The notes: generated by a model not told the origin, from the letters alone. A stretch of 53,084 nucleotides of DNA from CBINFS01 sp966250015 (GCA_966250015.1 CBINFS010000025.1:1-53084); one strand, 5' to 3'; shown: positions 25,892 through 35,715, counted from the first letter of the stretch. Numbers and translations: made by a program.

Positions 25892-25919
25892 AAGGTACAG
25901 CATTCGCATTGAATGTCAA
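25892..25919 (-). promoter_or_regulatory. Promoter of the dcw operon (mraZ)
   Basis: On the minus strand a perfect TTGACA (complement of 25914-25919), a 16-bp spacer, and TACCTT (complement of 25892-25897). The start point would fall inside or next to the MraZ boxes, and the leader to the mraZ ATG would be about 75 bases. Confidence 0.6.
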
Positions 25920-26013
25920 GGATTTTTGCCGGAAAGGTTCTTTTTTTCATACACGTTCCGCGGAAAGAAGGGATGATGAATTGGTGAAATCGAGGTAATT
26001 CGGTCGGCGATGC

Positions 26014-26042
26014 TTGAAAGTGAAAATATTTTCACCTATTAT
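26014..26042 (+). promoter_or_regulatory. Promoter of the LexA-like gene
   Basis: -35 TTGAAA (26014-26019), exactly 17 bp, -10 TATTAT (26037-26042). The spacer is filled by the first copy of the 16-bp palindrome. The start point would be near 26049, at the left edge of the second palindrome, giving a leader of about 55 bases. Confidence 0.6.
26020..26035. promoter_or_regulatory. Operator 1: perfect 16-bp palindrome in the -35/-10 spacer
   Basis: GTGAAAATATTTTCAC, perfectly self-complementary, placed between the -35 and -10 elements of the LexA-like gene. The same 16 bases recur at 26052-26067; the centres are 32 bp (about three helical turns) apart. Confidence 0.8.
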
Positions 26043-26046
26043 TGTA

Positions 26047-26072
26047 TGTGGGTGAAAATATTTTCACCCACA
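26047..26072. promoter_or_regulatory. Operator 2: perfect 26-bp palindrome over the expected start site
   Basis: The core GTGAAAATATTTTCAC (26052-26067) is extended on both sides by five complementary bases (TGTGG / CCACA), giving 26 perfectly symmetric bases. It covers the expected transcription start of the LexA-like gene, as for an autorepressed regulator. Confidence 0.8.
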
Positions 26073-26104
26073 GCCGTCTATCCTTTCTATAGCGCACGCG
26101 GCCG

Positions 26105-26752
26105 ATGAGAACGCACCTGACGGAACGGCAGAACCAGGCGCTCGAGTACATCCGGTCGTACCAGCAGCGTCATCGGAAGCCACCGACGCTGAACGAGATC
26201 GGCGCCGCGCTCGAGATCCGCTCGACGAACGGCGTTCACAAGATCCTGGCCGCCCTCGAAAACAAAGGGTACCTCACGCGGGAGCGCCACGCCGCGCGGG
26301 GACTGACGCTGGTGGAGCCCGATCGCGATCCGTTCGCGCTCGACGTCGAGGTCCCCAACCTGATCATCATCAGCCGGACGCCAAGCGATCAGCCCGAAAA
26401 GCTCCGCGTTCGTCCAAACGGCTTTTTGAGCATCGATTACCGATTCATCCAGAGCGCCGCCGGTCCGGACCGGTGCCTGGTCGGCCGGGCAGAGGACGAT
26501 GGGATGAACAACGAGGGCATCCGAAAAGGGGATTTCATCGTCGTGGAGGAGATCCCCTGGCGGGAGCTTCACAACGGGGAGCTCGGCGCATTTCTCGTAC
26601 GCGATCTGTTCGTCGTCCGTCGGTACACGTTTGCCAACGGACGCATCCACCTGCTCCCCTCGGACCGGACGTATTCGGAAGAGACGTTCGTCCCGGGGAA
26701 TCCCGCCTGTTACGCCGTCGGCCGCGTGCTTGCCCTCCTGCGCCGGTACTAG
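26105..26752 (+). CDS. LexA-family repressor with replaced catalytic residues
   Basis: 215 residues with the LexA layout. Residues 4-68 are a winged helix-turn-helix closely like LexA: LTERQNQALEYIRSYQ, PPTLNEIGAALEI, and recognition helix RSTNGVHKILAALENKGYL. Residues about 83-215 form the S24/LexA peptidase fold, ending YAVGRVLALLRRY. Aligned by eye with E. coli LexA, the nucleophile Ser119 (GMSM) falls on Gly133 (DDGM) and the base Lys156 (TVKRL) on Arg172 (VVRRY). No Ala-Gly cleavage pair is present in the linker (VPNLIIISRTPSDQ). It should bind DNA and dimerise but not self-cleave. It is divergent from mraZ and has twin operators in its promoter. A gene symbol is withheld because it may be a LexA paralogue with another role. 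Confidence 0.93.
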   Translation: MRTHLTERQNQALEYIRSYQQRHRKPPTLNEIGAALEIRSTNGVHKILAALENKGYLTRERHAARGLTLVEPDRDPFALDVEVPNLIIISRTPSDQPEKLRVRPNGFLSIDYRFIQSAAGPDRCLVGRAEDDGMNNEGIRKGDFIVVEEIPWRELHNGELGAFLVRDLFVVRRYTFANGRIHLLPSDRTYSEETFVPGNPACYAVGRVLALLRRY

Positions 26753-26770
26753 AGGTCCCAGCTCTTCTGC

Positions 26771-26796
26771 AACGATCGGGTATATCCGAGATCGTT
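26771..26796 (+). terminator. Hairpin after the LexA-like gene
   Basis: AACGATC pairs with GATCGTT, with two further G-C pairs inside, 19 bases after the stop codon. No T-run follows, so termination by it alone is unsure. Confidence 0.35.
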
Positions 26797-26881
26797 ACAC
26801 CGAATCATCCAACCTTTCCACGTGTCGTGTGGTATGTGCCGAAGTTTTGGCCAGTGTGAATGATTTGAGGCGAGATTCGAC

Positions 26882-27877
26882 ATGGAAAGCAGACAGGGAG
26901 AGGTAGTGGTCATAACCGGGGCATCGGCGGGTGTCGGCCGGGCGACGGCACAGGCGTTCGCGCGCAGGGGGGCAAAGATCGGCCTGATGGCACGGGGCAT
27001 GAAAGGGCTCGAAGCCACACGCGACGAAGTGGAGGCGCTCGGAGGCGAGGCGCTGGTTCTGCCGGGCGACATTGCGGATGCCGGCTACGTCGAGTCGGCG
27101 GCGCAGGCGGTGGAGGACCGCTTCGGCCCGATCGACATCTGGATCAACAACGCGATGACGTCGATCTTCGCGGAGTTCAAGGACATAACCCCGGAGGAGT
27201 ACCGCAGGGTGACGGACGTGACGTACCACGGGACGGTGTACGGGACGATGGCGGCGCTGAAGCGGATGCGGCCGAGGGACCGGGGCTCGATCGTGCTGGT
27301 GGGCTCGGCGCTGGCCTACCGGGGCATCCCGCTGCAGTCGGCCTACTGCGGGGCAAAACACGCCATTCAGGGCATGTTCGACTCGGTTCGATCCGAGCTG
27401 CTCCACGCAAAAAGCAACGTGCGGATCAGCATGGTCCACCTCCCCGCCGTGAACACGCCGCAGTTTCGGTGGGTGTTGAGCAAGCTCCCCCGGAAGGCCC
27501 AGCCGGTGCCGCCGATATTCCAGCCCGAGCTCATGGCAGACGCGATCATGTGGGCGGCGTACAACGAAAAGCGGGAAATGGTCGTCGGATTTCCGAGCCT
27601 GAAGGCCATCGTCGGCAACAAGCTCGCGCCGGCTTTTGCGGACTGGTACCTTTCGCAGACCGGGTACGAGAGCCAGATGATCGACGAGCCCGAGGACCCG
27701 AACCGGCCGTCCAACCTGTGGGAGCCGGTGGATACCAATCCCGGGGCGCACGGCGTGTTCGACGACCGTGCGAAGTCGTACAGCCCCCAGGTGTGGCTCA
27801 ACAAGAACAAGCGCTGGGTTTCGCTCGCCGGGACAGGTCTGGCTGCGGTCGCGGCCGGGTTTATGCTGCGGCGATAG
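26882..27877 (+). CDS. Short-chain dehydrogenase/reductase
   Basis: 331 residues of the classical SDR family, NAD(P)-dependent. Cofactor loop VVITGASAGVGRATAQAFARRG (TGxxxGxG) at about 8-25, NNA motif WINNAMTS near 93, catalytic Ser in VLVGSALAYRG and the active-site YCGAK. A C-terminal region beyond 250 is extra compared with 250-residue SDRs and ends in a hydrophobic LAGTGLAAVAAGFMLRR that could anchor it to the membrane. Substrate unknown. The stop is 15 bases from the convergent pyrG stop. Confidence 0.93.
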   Translation: MESRQGEVVVITGASAGVGRATAQAFARRGAKIGLMARGMKGLEATRDEVEALGGEALVLPGDIADAGYVESAAQAVEDRFGPIDIWINNAMTSIFAEFKDITPEEYRRVTDVTYHGTVYGTMAALKRMRPRDRGSIVLVGSALAYRGIPLQSAYCGAKHAIQGMFDSVRSELLHAKSNVRISMVHLPAVNTPQFRWVLSKLPRKAQPVPPIFQPELMADAIMWAAYNEKREMVVGFPSLKAIVGNKLAPAFADWYLSQTGYESQMIDEPEDPNRPSNLWEPVDTNPGAHGVFDDRAKSYSPQVWLNKNKRWVSLAGTGLAAVAAGFMLRR

Positions 27878-27892
27878 GAACCGGCGCCCCGG

Positions 27893-29593
<1,701 letters not shown>

Positions 29594-29776
29594 GGTACTG
29601 GTGGTTTTTCCGTCGAAGCAGGCGTCCTGCAACCGATCCGTCGTGTCTAGGGTGATTCGCAGCGGATGGTGGGACAGGCAAAGAAATGCCTGCTCAAAAT
29701 ACGGTAGGGTTGCGGGCTTATCAACCAAGGAAATAAGAAGCTCCGGTGAGCAACTCGTTCCCCGTAGTTGACGAAT

Positions 29777-30610
29777 TCACGCGAGCAGCTCGAAAGGCTT
29801 TCGAGCGACCACCAGCAAACCCGTGCCCGCTTCATTTTTGGAGCGGACGTCGAGGGCGTTGAGCGCCATCCCGAGGGGAAACACCGGTAGATAGTACAGG
29901 GGAAGAGCAACGGCCGATGCGCGGGTTTTCCCGAGCGCCAGCATGGGATACTTGATCAACAAACGCCACGCCAGCGAGCCGTAATCACCGTAGGTATAAA
30001 TCGACCGGATGGGTTCGAGCCCGGCATCCCGGAGCTTGGTCTGGAGCTCTTCGAGGTTGTACCCGTCGCGGACGTGTTCCTCGATGAAGCTGGTCTCACC
30101 CTCCTCCCTGACGTCAGACCCCCCGAGATCCGAGGGGGTGTTGATGAGGACGAGGCCACCCGGGCGGAGTACCCGGGCGAAGTTTCTGAAGACCGCCCGA
30201 TCGTCTTCGATGTGCTCCATGACGTCGACGGAGAGGATGAAGTCGAAGGGGCCCTCGGCTTCGAGCCGGGTCAGGTCGTCGACGGCGAGTGTTACACGTT
30301 TGCCTTCCGGGGTCTGGTCGAGGAATCGGCGGGCGTTGTCGAGATAGTCCTGCTTCACGTCGACCGCATGGACACGGGCGCTCGGGAAGCGGTGGGCGAT
30401 GTAATAGGCGTACTGGCCGAAGCCCGTGCCGGCATCGAGCACCCGGATGGTCCGGCCGGGCGGAAAGGAAGCAAAAATCCGGTGGATCTCGCGCCGGACG
30501 TACCACGACCGCAGGAAGAAAAGGTCGAGCAGGCGGTAGAAGAGCCGTTGCATGGCAGGACGGGCGCTGAAGATGCTCCCGAGCCGGTCTTTTATGGGGT
30601 CGTACTGCAT
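29777..30610 (-). CDS. Class I SAM-dependent methyltransferase
   Basis: 277 residues. SAM motif I is RVLDAGTGFGQYAYYIA near residue 55; a second acidic strand HAVDVKQDYLDNA, then DFILSVDVMEHIEDD and LRPGGLVLINTPSD are typical of methyltransf_11/25 proteins. A hydrophobic C-terminal stretch (ASAVALPLYYLPVFPLGMAL) suggests membrane contact. It starts within gmhB (19-base overlap), so it is co-translated with the heptose genes and may methylate a glycan or its carrier; that is inference. Confidence 0.9.
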   Translation of the reverse strand: MQYDPIKDRLGSIFSARPAMQRLFYRLLDLFFLRSWYVRREIHRIFASFPPGRTIRVLDAGTGFGQYAYYIAHRFPSARVHAVDVKQDYLDNARRFLDQTPEGKRVTLAVDDLTRLEAEGPFDFILSVDVMEHIEDDRAVFRNFARVLRPGGLVLINTPSDLGGSDVREEGETSFIEEHVRDGYNLEELQTKLRDAGLEPIRSIYTYGDYGSLAWRLLIKYPMLALGKTRASAVALPLYYLPVFPLGMALNALDVRSKNEAGTGLLVVARKPFELLA

Positions 30611-31182
30611 GATTTCAGGATTCTTGATACCGCCGCGCCGACGTCCGGGTCGACGTAGTCGGCGCTCGTGGTCGATCTCATCGCGGCGCCATAACCGGTC
30701 TCGACGAGTATGGTCGGTATGCCGAGCGCCTTTCCGGCCTGAATATCCGACTCTTTATCGCCAACGACAAAGGATTTTTGCAAGTCGACGTTCCACTCGC
30801 GTACGGCTTTTTCGAAGAGCGCCGTTCCGGGCTTTCGACAGGAAGACTGGCGGCGATATTGCTCGACGGTACCTTCCGGGTGGTAGGGGCTGTAGTAGAA
30901 GGCATCCACGTGGGCGCCCGCTTCTGCGAGCAGCTGCTGCATGTGGTGATGGAGCCGCTCCACGTCGTCTTCGGAGTAATAGCCTCGGGCGATACCGGCC
31001 TGATTGGTGACGACGATCACGAGGAAGCCTGCGTCGTTGAGCCGGCGAACGGCTTCCGGTGCACCGGGAATCCACTCGAAGTCCTCGATCCGATGCAGGT
31101 AATTCACTTCCCGGTTCAGGGTGCCGTCCCTGTCCAAGAAGACGGCAGGGCGTTTTTTATCGATCATGGCCGGCAGCGCCAA
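30592..31182 (-). CDS. gmhB: D-glycero-D-manno-heptose 1,7-bisphosphate 7-phosphatase
   Basis: 196 residues of the HAD superfamily: FLDRDGTLNRE (nucleophile Asp, DxDGT) at about 15-25, VVTNQAGIARG, the zinc-loop region with Cys in QSSCRKPGTALF (only part of the usual Cys set is visible), and VVGDKESDIQAGKALG. It removes the 7-phosphate of heptose bisphosphate. The second ATG at 31167 (MIDKKRPAVFLDRDGT) is the more usual start; the first gives a 26-base overlap with gmhA. Confidence 0.92.
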   Translation of the reverse strand: MALPAMIDKKRPAVFLDRDGTLNREVNYLHRIEDFEWIPGAPEAVRRLNDAGFLVIVVTNQAGIARGYYSEDDVERLHHHMQQLLAEAGAHVDAFYYSPYHPEGTVEQYRRQSSCRKPGTALFEKAVREWNVDLQKSFVVGDKESDIQAGKALGIPTILVETGYGAAMRSTTSADYVDPDVGAAVSRILKSCSTTP

Positions 31183-31765
31183 AGAGCGTACGCTCGATCA
31201 CGGCACAGATGACGTGCCCGCAGAGCTCGTGCCCTTCCTGGATGCGGGCGACGTCGGCGGTGGGAATGCGGATCAGGTCGTCGCAAAACGGTGCCATTTC
31301 GGCCCCCGACGCCCCGGTGAATCCCACGTTGTAGAGCCCCGTCGCCCGGCCGGTTTCGAGCGCACGGATGATGTTGCGCGAGCGCCCGCTCGTGGAGATC
31401 GCGATGGCGACGTCGCCCGGTTTTGCCATTCCCGCCAGCGGCCGGGCGAACACCTCCTCGAAGCCGTAATCATTGGCGACGGCGGTGACCTGGCTGATGT
31501 TGGTCCCGAGGGCGAACACGGGCAGGCTCGGACGGCTGAGGTAGAACCGGCCGGACAGCTCGGCGGCCCAGTGTTGGGCGTCGGCGGCGCTGCCCCCATT
31601 CCCGAAGATGAACACGCGGCCGCCCCCGTCGAGGACGCCGGCAATCTTCAGGGCAATCGAACCAAGCTGCGGCGCCATCGCCCGAACGGCCTGCTGGACG
31701 GCGATACTTTCGTCGATCTGCCGCTCGATCCAGGCGGTGACTTCGTCCGGCGTCATCTGGTCCAT
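31157..31765 (-). CDS. gmhA: Sedoheptulose 7-phosphate isomerase
   Basis: 202 residues of the SIS fold. It converts sedoheptulose 7-phosphate into D-glycero-D-manno-heptose 7-phosphate, the first step of bacterial heptose synthesis. Motifs: VFIFGNGGSAADAQHWAAELSGRF, GTNISQVTAVANDYGFEEVFARPL, and AIAISTSGRSRNIIRALE. Overlaps hddA by 13 bases. Confidence 0.95.
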   Translation of the reverse strand: MDQMTPDEVTAWIERQIDESIAVQQAVRAMAPQLGSIALKIAGVLDGGGRVFIFGNGGSAADAQHWAAELSGRFYLSRPSLPVFALGTNISQVTAVANDYGFEEVFARPLAGMAKPGDVAIAISTSGRSRNIIRALETGRATGLYNVGFTGASGAEMAPFCDDLIRIPTADVARIQEGHELCGHVICAVIERTLFGAAGHDR

Positions 31766-32781
31766 GTGTGCATCCCCGTATCCGTGAATCCGAAGTGTAC
31801 GACCTCAGCCCCGTGCGCCTCGAGGGCTTCGATCACGTGATGCCGCCGGTCGAACCCGGTAAAAAAGAACATGAACCCACCGCCGCCTGCCCCGGATATC
31901 TTTCCGCCGAGGGCCCCTTCGGCACGCGCCGCTTCGTACAGCTCGTCGATCCTGGGGTTCGAAATCTTGTCGGACATCTGTTTTTTCACCACCCACGCCT
32001 CGTGCAGCAGCTCGCCGAACCGTCGGAAGGAGCCGTGGAGCAAAGCCTGCTTCATTTCCGTCGCCAGCTTCTTCGTCTCGTCCATCGCCCGGATCGGATC
32101 GGGGCGGTTTTCCTGGTAGTTCCGGATCTGATCGTGGATGATGTCGGACGAGAGGCGGCTTTGGCCGGTGTAGGCAAGGACGAGCGAGTACTCGAGCTCG
32201 GCGACCCACTCCGGCGGCACGCGCAGCGGATTTACGAGCACGTTGTCGCGGTCGAACTCCATGAAGTTGAAGCCGCCGAAGGCCGCGGCATACTGATCCT
32301 GTTTGCCGCCCTTGATCTGAAGGTCGGTTCGTTCGATGTCGTAGGCGAGCCGCGCGACCTCGTACCGATTCAACCCGAGCCGAAGCCAGGCGTCAAAAAC
32401 GCCGATCAGGGCGACGACGACAGTAGACGAAGCCCCCAGACCGGAACCCGGAGGACAATCGGTGTGCGTAAACAGGTCAAAACCCTTCCGATGTTTGTCG
32501 ACGCCGAGCCGCTTGATGACCCCCTTGGCGAGGTCCATCTGAAAGTCGAACGGCGGTACTTCGTCCTCAACCGAGTAGGTGACGGTGTCCCCGTAGTCGA
32601 GTGACCTCAGCGTTATCGTGCCCGTGTCGTTCGGGACGAGGGTGACGTAAGTGTACCGGTTGATGGTTGCGTTGAGCACGTGGCCGCCCCTTTCATCGAC
32701 GTAAGGGGGCACGTCGGTCCCGCCTCCGCCGAAGCTGAGGCGCAAGGGTGCTCGCGCGCGAATGATTTTTTTGCCTAACAC
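31753..32781 (-). CDS. hddA: D-glycero-alpha-D-manno-heptose 7-phosphate kinase (GHMP)
   Basis: 342 residues. GHMP kinase; phosphorylates C1 of heptose 7-phosphate in the alpha form, in the route to GDP-heptose. Seen: RAPLRLSFGGGGTDVPPYVDERGGHVLNATINRY in part near the start, the ATP loop PPGSGLGASSTVVVALIG near residue 110, and the C-terminal GGKISGAGGGGFMFFF. The companion genes gmhA, gmhB and hddC on both sides support the heptose assignment over fucose kinase. Confidence 0.92.
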   Translation of the reverse strand: MLGKKIIRARAPLRLSFGGGGTDVPPYVDERGGHVLNATINRYTYVTLVPNDTGTITLRSLDYGDTVTYSVEDEVPPFDFQMDLAKGVIKRLGVDKHRKGFDLFTHTDCPPGSGLGASSTVVVALIGVFDAWLRLGLNRYEVARLAYDIERTDLQIKGGKQDQYAAAFGGFNFMEFDRDNVLVNPLRVPPEWVAELEYSLVLAYTGQSRLSSDIIHDQIRNYQENRPDPIRAMDETKKLATEMKQALLHGSFRRFGELLHEAWVVKKQMSDKISNPRIDELYEAARAEGALGGKISGAGGGGFMFFFTGFDRRHHVIEALEAHGAEVVHFGFTDTGMHTWTR

Positions 32782-32807
32782 CGAGACTTACGGAATAGTG
32801 GGGCCGG

Positions 32808-33521
32808 TCAAAACCGGGAGAGCACATCGGCAGCCCGTGCATAATCGTCCGGCGTGCCGATGTCGAGGAAGTGGGCATCGGGGAACGTACATCCATACAG
32901 CCCACGGCGAACGTAGGCGGGGAAAACGTCCCGCTCTAACGATACGTTCCTGCCAGGCGGGATCGAGTCGATCAGCTCAGGCGTCAGCATGTACCGGCCG
33001 GCGTTGATCCACGATGTGGCTGCACGTTTGTTTTTCTCAACAAATCGTTCGACCTCGCCCGTCTCCGGGTCGATACTGACCGACCCATACCGGCTTGCAT
33101 CCGGCACCTTGACGAGCGACAGTGTACCGGCAGCCTTCGGACGTGACCGGTGAAAGTGAAGCAAGTGCTCGAGTGACCCGGAAAAGAACGTGTCCCCGTT
33201 CATGGCGATAACGGGCCCTTCAATCCCCAGCAGATCGCGCGCGTACCGGATGGCGCCACCGGTCCCAAGCGGCTGCGGCTCGTGTGCATACCGCACGGAA
33301 AGCCCGTACCGTTCGCCCGTTCCGGCATGGGCTTCGACCATTTCACCGAGGTAGCCCGTGCTCAGCACCACGTCCGAAACACCCTGCCCTTTCAAAAACC
33401 TGAGGAGGTGGTCGAGGAAGGTAGACCCGGCTATGGGAGCGAGAACTTTCGGCCGGTCGTCGACGACCGGCCGGAGGCGCATCCCCAACCCTCCACATAG
33501 AATGATGACGGGGGGCATCAT
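32808..33521 (-). CDS. hddC: Sugar-1-phosphate nucleotidyltransferase, likely heptose 1-phosphate guanylyltransferase
   Basis: 237 residues. The start is VIILCGGLGMRLRPVVDDRPKVLAPI with the GGxGxRLxP loop and PK motif; GPVIAMNGDTFFSG carries the metal-binding Asp; INAGRYMLTPELI and FLDIGTPDDYARA are typical of this family. It would make GDP-D-glycero-alpha-D-manno-heptose. The nucleotide is inferred from the hddA neighbour. Its ATG overlaps the TGA of the upstream glycosyltransferase by four bases (ATGA). Confidence 0.88.
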   Translation of the reverse strand: MMPPVIILCGGLGMRLRPVVDDRPKVLAPIAGSTFLDHLLRFLKGQGVSDVVLSTGYLGEMVEAHAGTGERYGLSVRYAHEPQPLGTGGAIRYARDLLGIEGPVIAMNGDTFFSGSLEHLLHFHRSRPKAAGTLSLVKVPDASRYGSVSIDPETGEVERFVEKNKRAATSWINAGRYMLTPELIDSIPPGRNVSLERDVFPAYVRRGLYGCTFPDAHFLDIGTPDDYARAADVLSRF

Positions 33522-34645
33522 TTCGCTACGAGCTCTTCAAGTGCGTCGTACAGGCGGTCCCAGCTGTACTTCTTTTTCTCCTCACGCACTCCTTCACGGA
33601 ATCGGTCACGCAAATCTTCTTCGAAGAACCGGATGATGGCGTCGGCCAGTGCCTCCGGATTCTCGGGCGGAACGACGAAACCGGCTCGTCCGTCGGGCAC
33701 CACCTCGGCAAGGCCACCGACGTCCGTCACGATCAGCGGCTGGTCGAACTGGTAAGCAATCTGCGCTACGCCACTCTGTGTGGCCGAAACGTAAGGCTGC
33801 ACCACCACGTCGGCGGCGGAAAAGTACTGTGCCACCCGGTCGTTTGGAATGTAGTCGGCGTCGAAACGAACGTTTTCTTCGAGACGGTGCTGCCGGACGA
33901 TCTCCCGATACGGGGCATCATCCTCATAGAACTCCCCTGCCACCACCAGTCGGACGTTCGGAATCCGCTCGATCACGCGCGGCATGCTATCGAGCAAGAC
34001 GTGCAGTCCCTTGTACCGCCGAATAAAACCGAAAAAGAGCAAAACCGGCGAATCGTCCGGCAACCCGAGCCCGCGGCGTGCTTCCTCACGCGACATAGAC
34101 GGACCAAAGATGTCGTAGACCGGGTGTGGCACTCTCGCGATGCGCTCGCGGATGCCAAGCGTTGCCAGGTCGTTCTCGACCGCATCCGACATCACGAGGT
34201 AGCCGTGACAGGCTTTAAGAAAGTACCGGCTCAGCAGGGTATCGCCGGGACGCGGCTCGTGGGGAATGGCATTGTCCACGACGACGACCGATTTTATGCC
34301 CTTCCGCCTGAGATATCGGGCTACGGTGCCGAACGAGGGTCCAAAAAACGGCATCCAGAACTTGAACAAGACGACGTCCGGCTTGAGCTTTGCCAGGTGC
34401 CGCGCCGTTCGGATCCAGGTCAGCGGGTTTACCGTGTCGAGCAGGCGCCTGGCCGGCACCGGATCCTCCACCTCGGCCGTTTCATACTGCGTCTTTCCCG
34501 GGAAGAGCAGCTCAGGATACTGGCGCGTGAACGTCACGGCAAAAGTCTCGTGCCCCCTGGCGCCCAGCCCCCGGTACATCGTTTCGAGAAAGTGCGCAAT
34601 ACCCCCTCGATACGGATACGTGGGACCGACGAGTGCAATCTTCAT
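33518..34645 (-). CDS. Glycosyltransferase, family 4 type (GT-B)
   Basis: 375 residues with two Rossmann lobes. N-terminal IALVGPTYPYRGGIAHFLETMYRGL; C-terminal LLFFGFIRRYKGLHVLLDSM, LVVAGEFYEDD and the nucleotide-binding SAADVVVQPYVSATQSGVAQIAYQFDQPLIVTDVGGLAEVV (partial). A retaining sugar transferase that probably adds a residue to a surface glycan. Donor unknown; GDP-heptose is a candidate because hddC follows directly. Confidence 0.92.
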   Translation of the reverse strand: MKIALVGPTYPYRGGIAHFLETMYRGLGARGHETFAVTFTRQYPELLFPGKTQYETAEVEDPVPARRLLDTVNPLTWIRTARHLAKLKPDVVLFKFWMPFFGPSFGTVARYLRRKGIKSVVVVDNAIPHEPRPGDTLLSRYFLKACHGYLVMSDAVENDLATLGIRERIARVPHPVYDIFGPSMSREEARRGLGLPDDSPVLLFFGFIRRYKGLHVLLDSMPRVIERIPNVRLVVAGEFYEDDAPYREIVRQHRLEENVRFDADYIPNDRVAQYFSAADVVVQPYVSATQSGVAQIAYQFDQPLIVTDVGGLAEVVPDGRAGFVVPPENPEALADAIIRFFEEDLRDRFREGVREEKKKYSWDRLYDALEELVAK

Positions 34646-34681
34646 GAGGCGTGAGGGAAAGCGGCTGAGTGCGAAACCGGG

Positions 34682-35704
34682 TCAGCGCCCATCGTGCCGC
34701 GAGCCTGGCGGCTCAACGACGTCTACGACCTGGTAGGTGGACGTCTGCTCCATTCGCGGCCTGATGATCATCTCACCGAGCAAACCGGTGGTGAACATCT
34801 GCGTGCCGAGCAGGATCATCAGCAATCCAAGGAGCAGCAGCGGCCGATCTCCGAGTGGATAACCGAGGACAATCTTTTCATAGCTCAGCCAGAGGCTGAT
34901 GATGAATCCCAGAACGAACGAGATGGTGCCCAGCGTTCCGAAGAAGTGCATGGGCCTCGCCGCAAAACGGGTCAGGAAAAACACCGTGATCAGATCCAGG
35001 AATCCGCGGATGTAGCGCTCGAGGCCAAACTTCGTGCGGCCGTACTGTCTTGCGTGGTGCAGCACCGGCTTTTCCGCAATCTGCACGTAGCCTTCCCACT
35101 TGGCCAACAGCGGGATGTAGCGGTGCAGCTCGCCGTAGACGCGCACGCTTTTGACGACCTCCTGGCGATAGGCCTTCAGGCCACAATTGAAATCGTGGAG
35201 GGGTATTCCCGAGATCGCGCGCGTGACGGCATTGAAGAAGCGGCTCGGGATCGTTTTGCCCAGCGGGTCCTTCCGTTTGCGCTTCCAGCCGCTGACGAGG
35301 TCGGCGCCCTCTTCGAGCATCCGGACCATATCAGGGATTTCAGCGGGGTCATCCTGGAGGTCGGCGTCCATCGTGACGACGTAGCGGCCCGAGCTCCTTT
35401 CGAACCCGACGGCGAGGGCGGCGGATTTGCCGTAGTTGCGGCGGAAGCGTATGCCTGCGAACCGGTCGTCTTCTTCGTGAAGCGCTTCGATGACCTTCCA
35501 GGAGCGGTCGCGGGAGCCGTCGTCGACGAACCAGACTTCAAACGAGAAGCCGTTTTCGGTACAGACCGAGCGGATCCTGGCAGCGAGCTCGCGGAGCGAC
35601 TCTTCCTCGTCGTAGACGGGCACCACGATGCTGAGGTCCGGCCCTTCCCGTTTAAGCGGAAGGACCGGATCAGCGGAGAGGTACTCCTGCAAAGGGCGAT
35701 TCAC
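34682..35704 (-). CDS. Membrane glycosyltransferase family 2 (polyprenyl-phosphate sugar transferase type)
   Basis: 340 residues. GT-A domain (about 20-240): SIVVPVYDEEESLRELA, VWFVDDGSRDRSW, YGKSAALAVGFE, and the metal site VTMDADLQDDP. Two membrane helices follow at about 250-275 and 285-315, the layout of DPM1/GtrB/ArnC-like enzymes that load a sugar on undecaprenyl phosphate. It begins 11 bases after gyrB, so the two are likely transcribed together. Confidence 0.92.
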   Translation of the reverse strand: MNRPLQEYLSADPVLPLKREGPDLSIVVPVYDEEESLRELAARIRSVCTENGFSFEVWFVDDGSRDRSWKVIEALHEEDDRFAGIRFRRNYGKSAALAVGFERSSGRYVVTMDADLQDDPAEIPDMVRMLEEGADLVSGWKRKRKDPLGKTIPSRFFNAVTRAISGIPLHDFNCGLKAYRQEVVKSVRVYGELHRYIPLLAKWEGYVQIAEKPVLHHARQYGRTKFGLERYIRGFLDLITVFFLTRFAARPMHFFGTLGTISFVLGFIISLWLSYEKIVLGYPLGDRPLLLLGLLMILLGTQMFTTGLLGEMIIRPRMEQTSTYQVVDVVEPPGSRHDGR

Positions 35705-35715
35705 GGTACCAGGAA

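Noticed and set aside
29594..29728. Longer pyrG start 45 codons upstream
   Set aside because: The extra residues show no CTP synthase similarity; the known N-terminus TKYIFVTGGVTSSLGKG starts one codon after the GTG at 29593.
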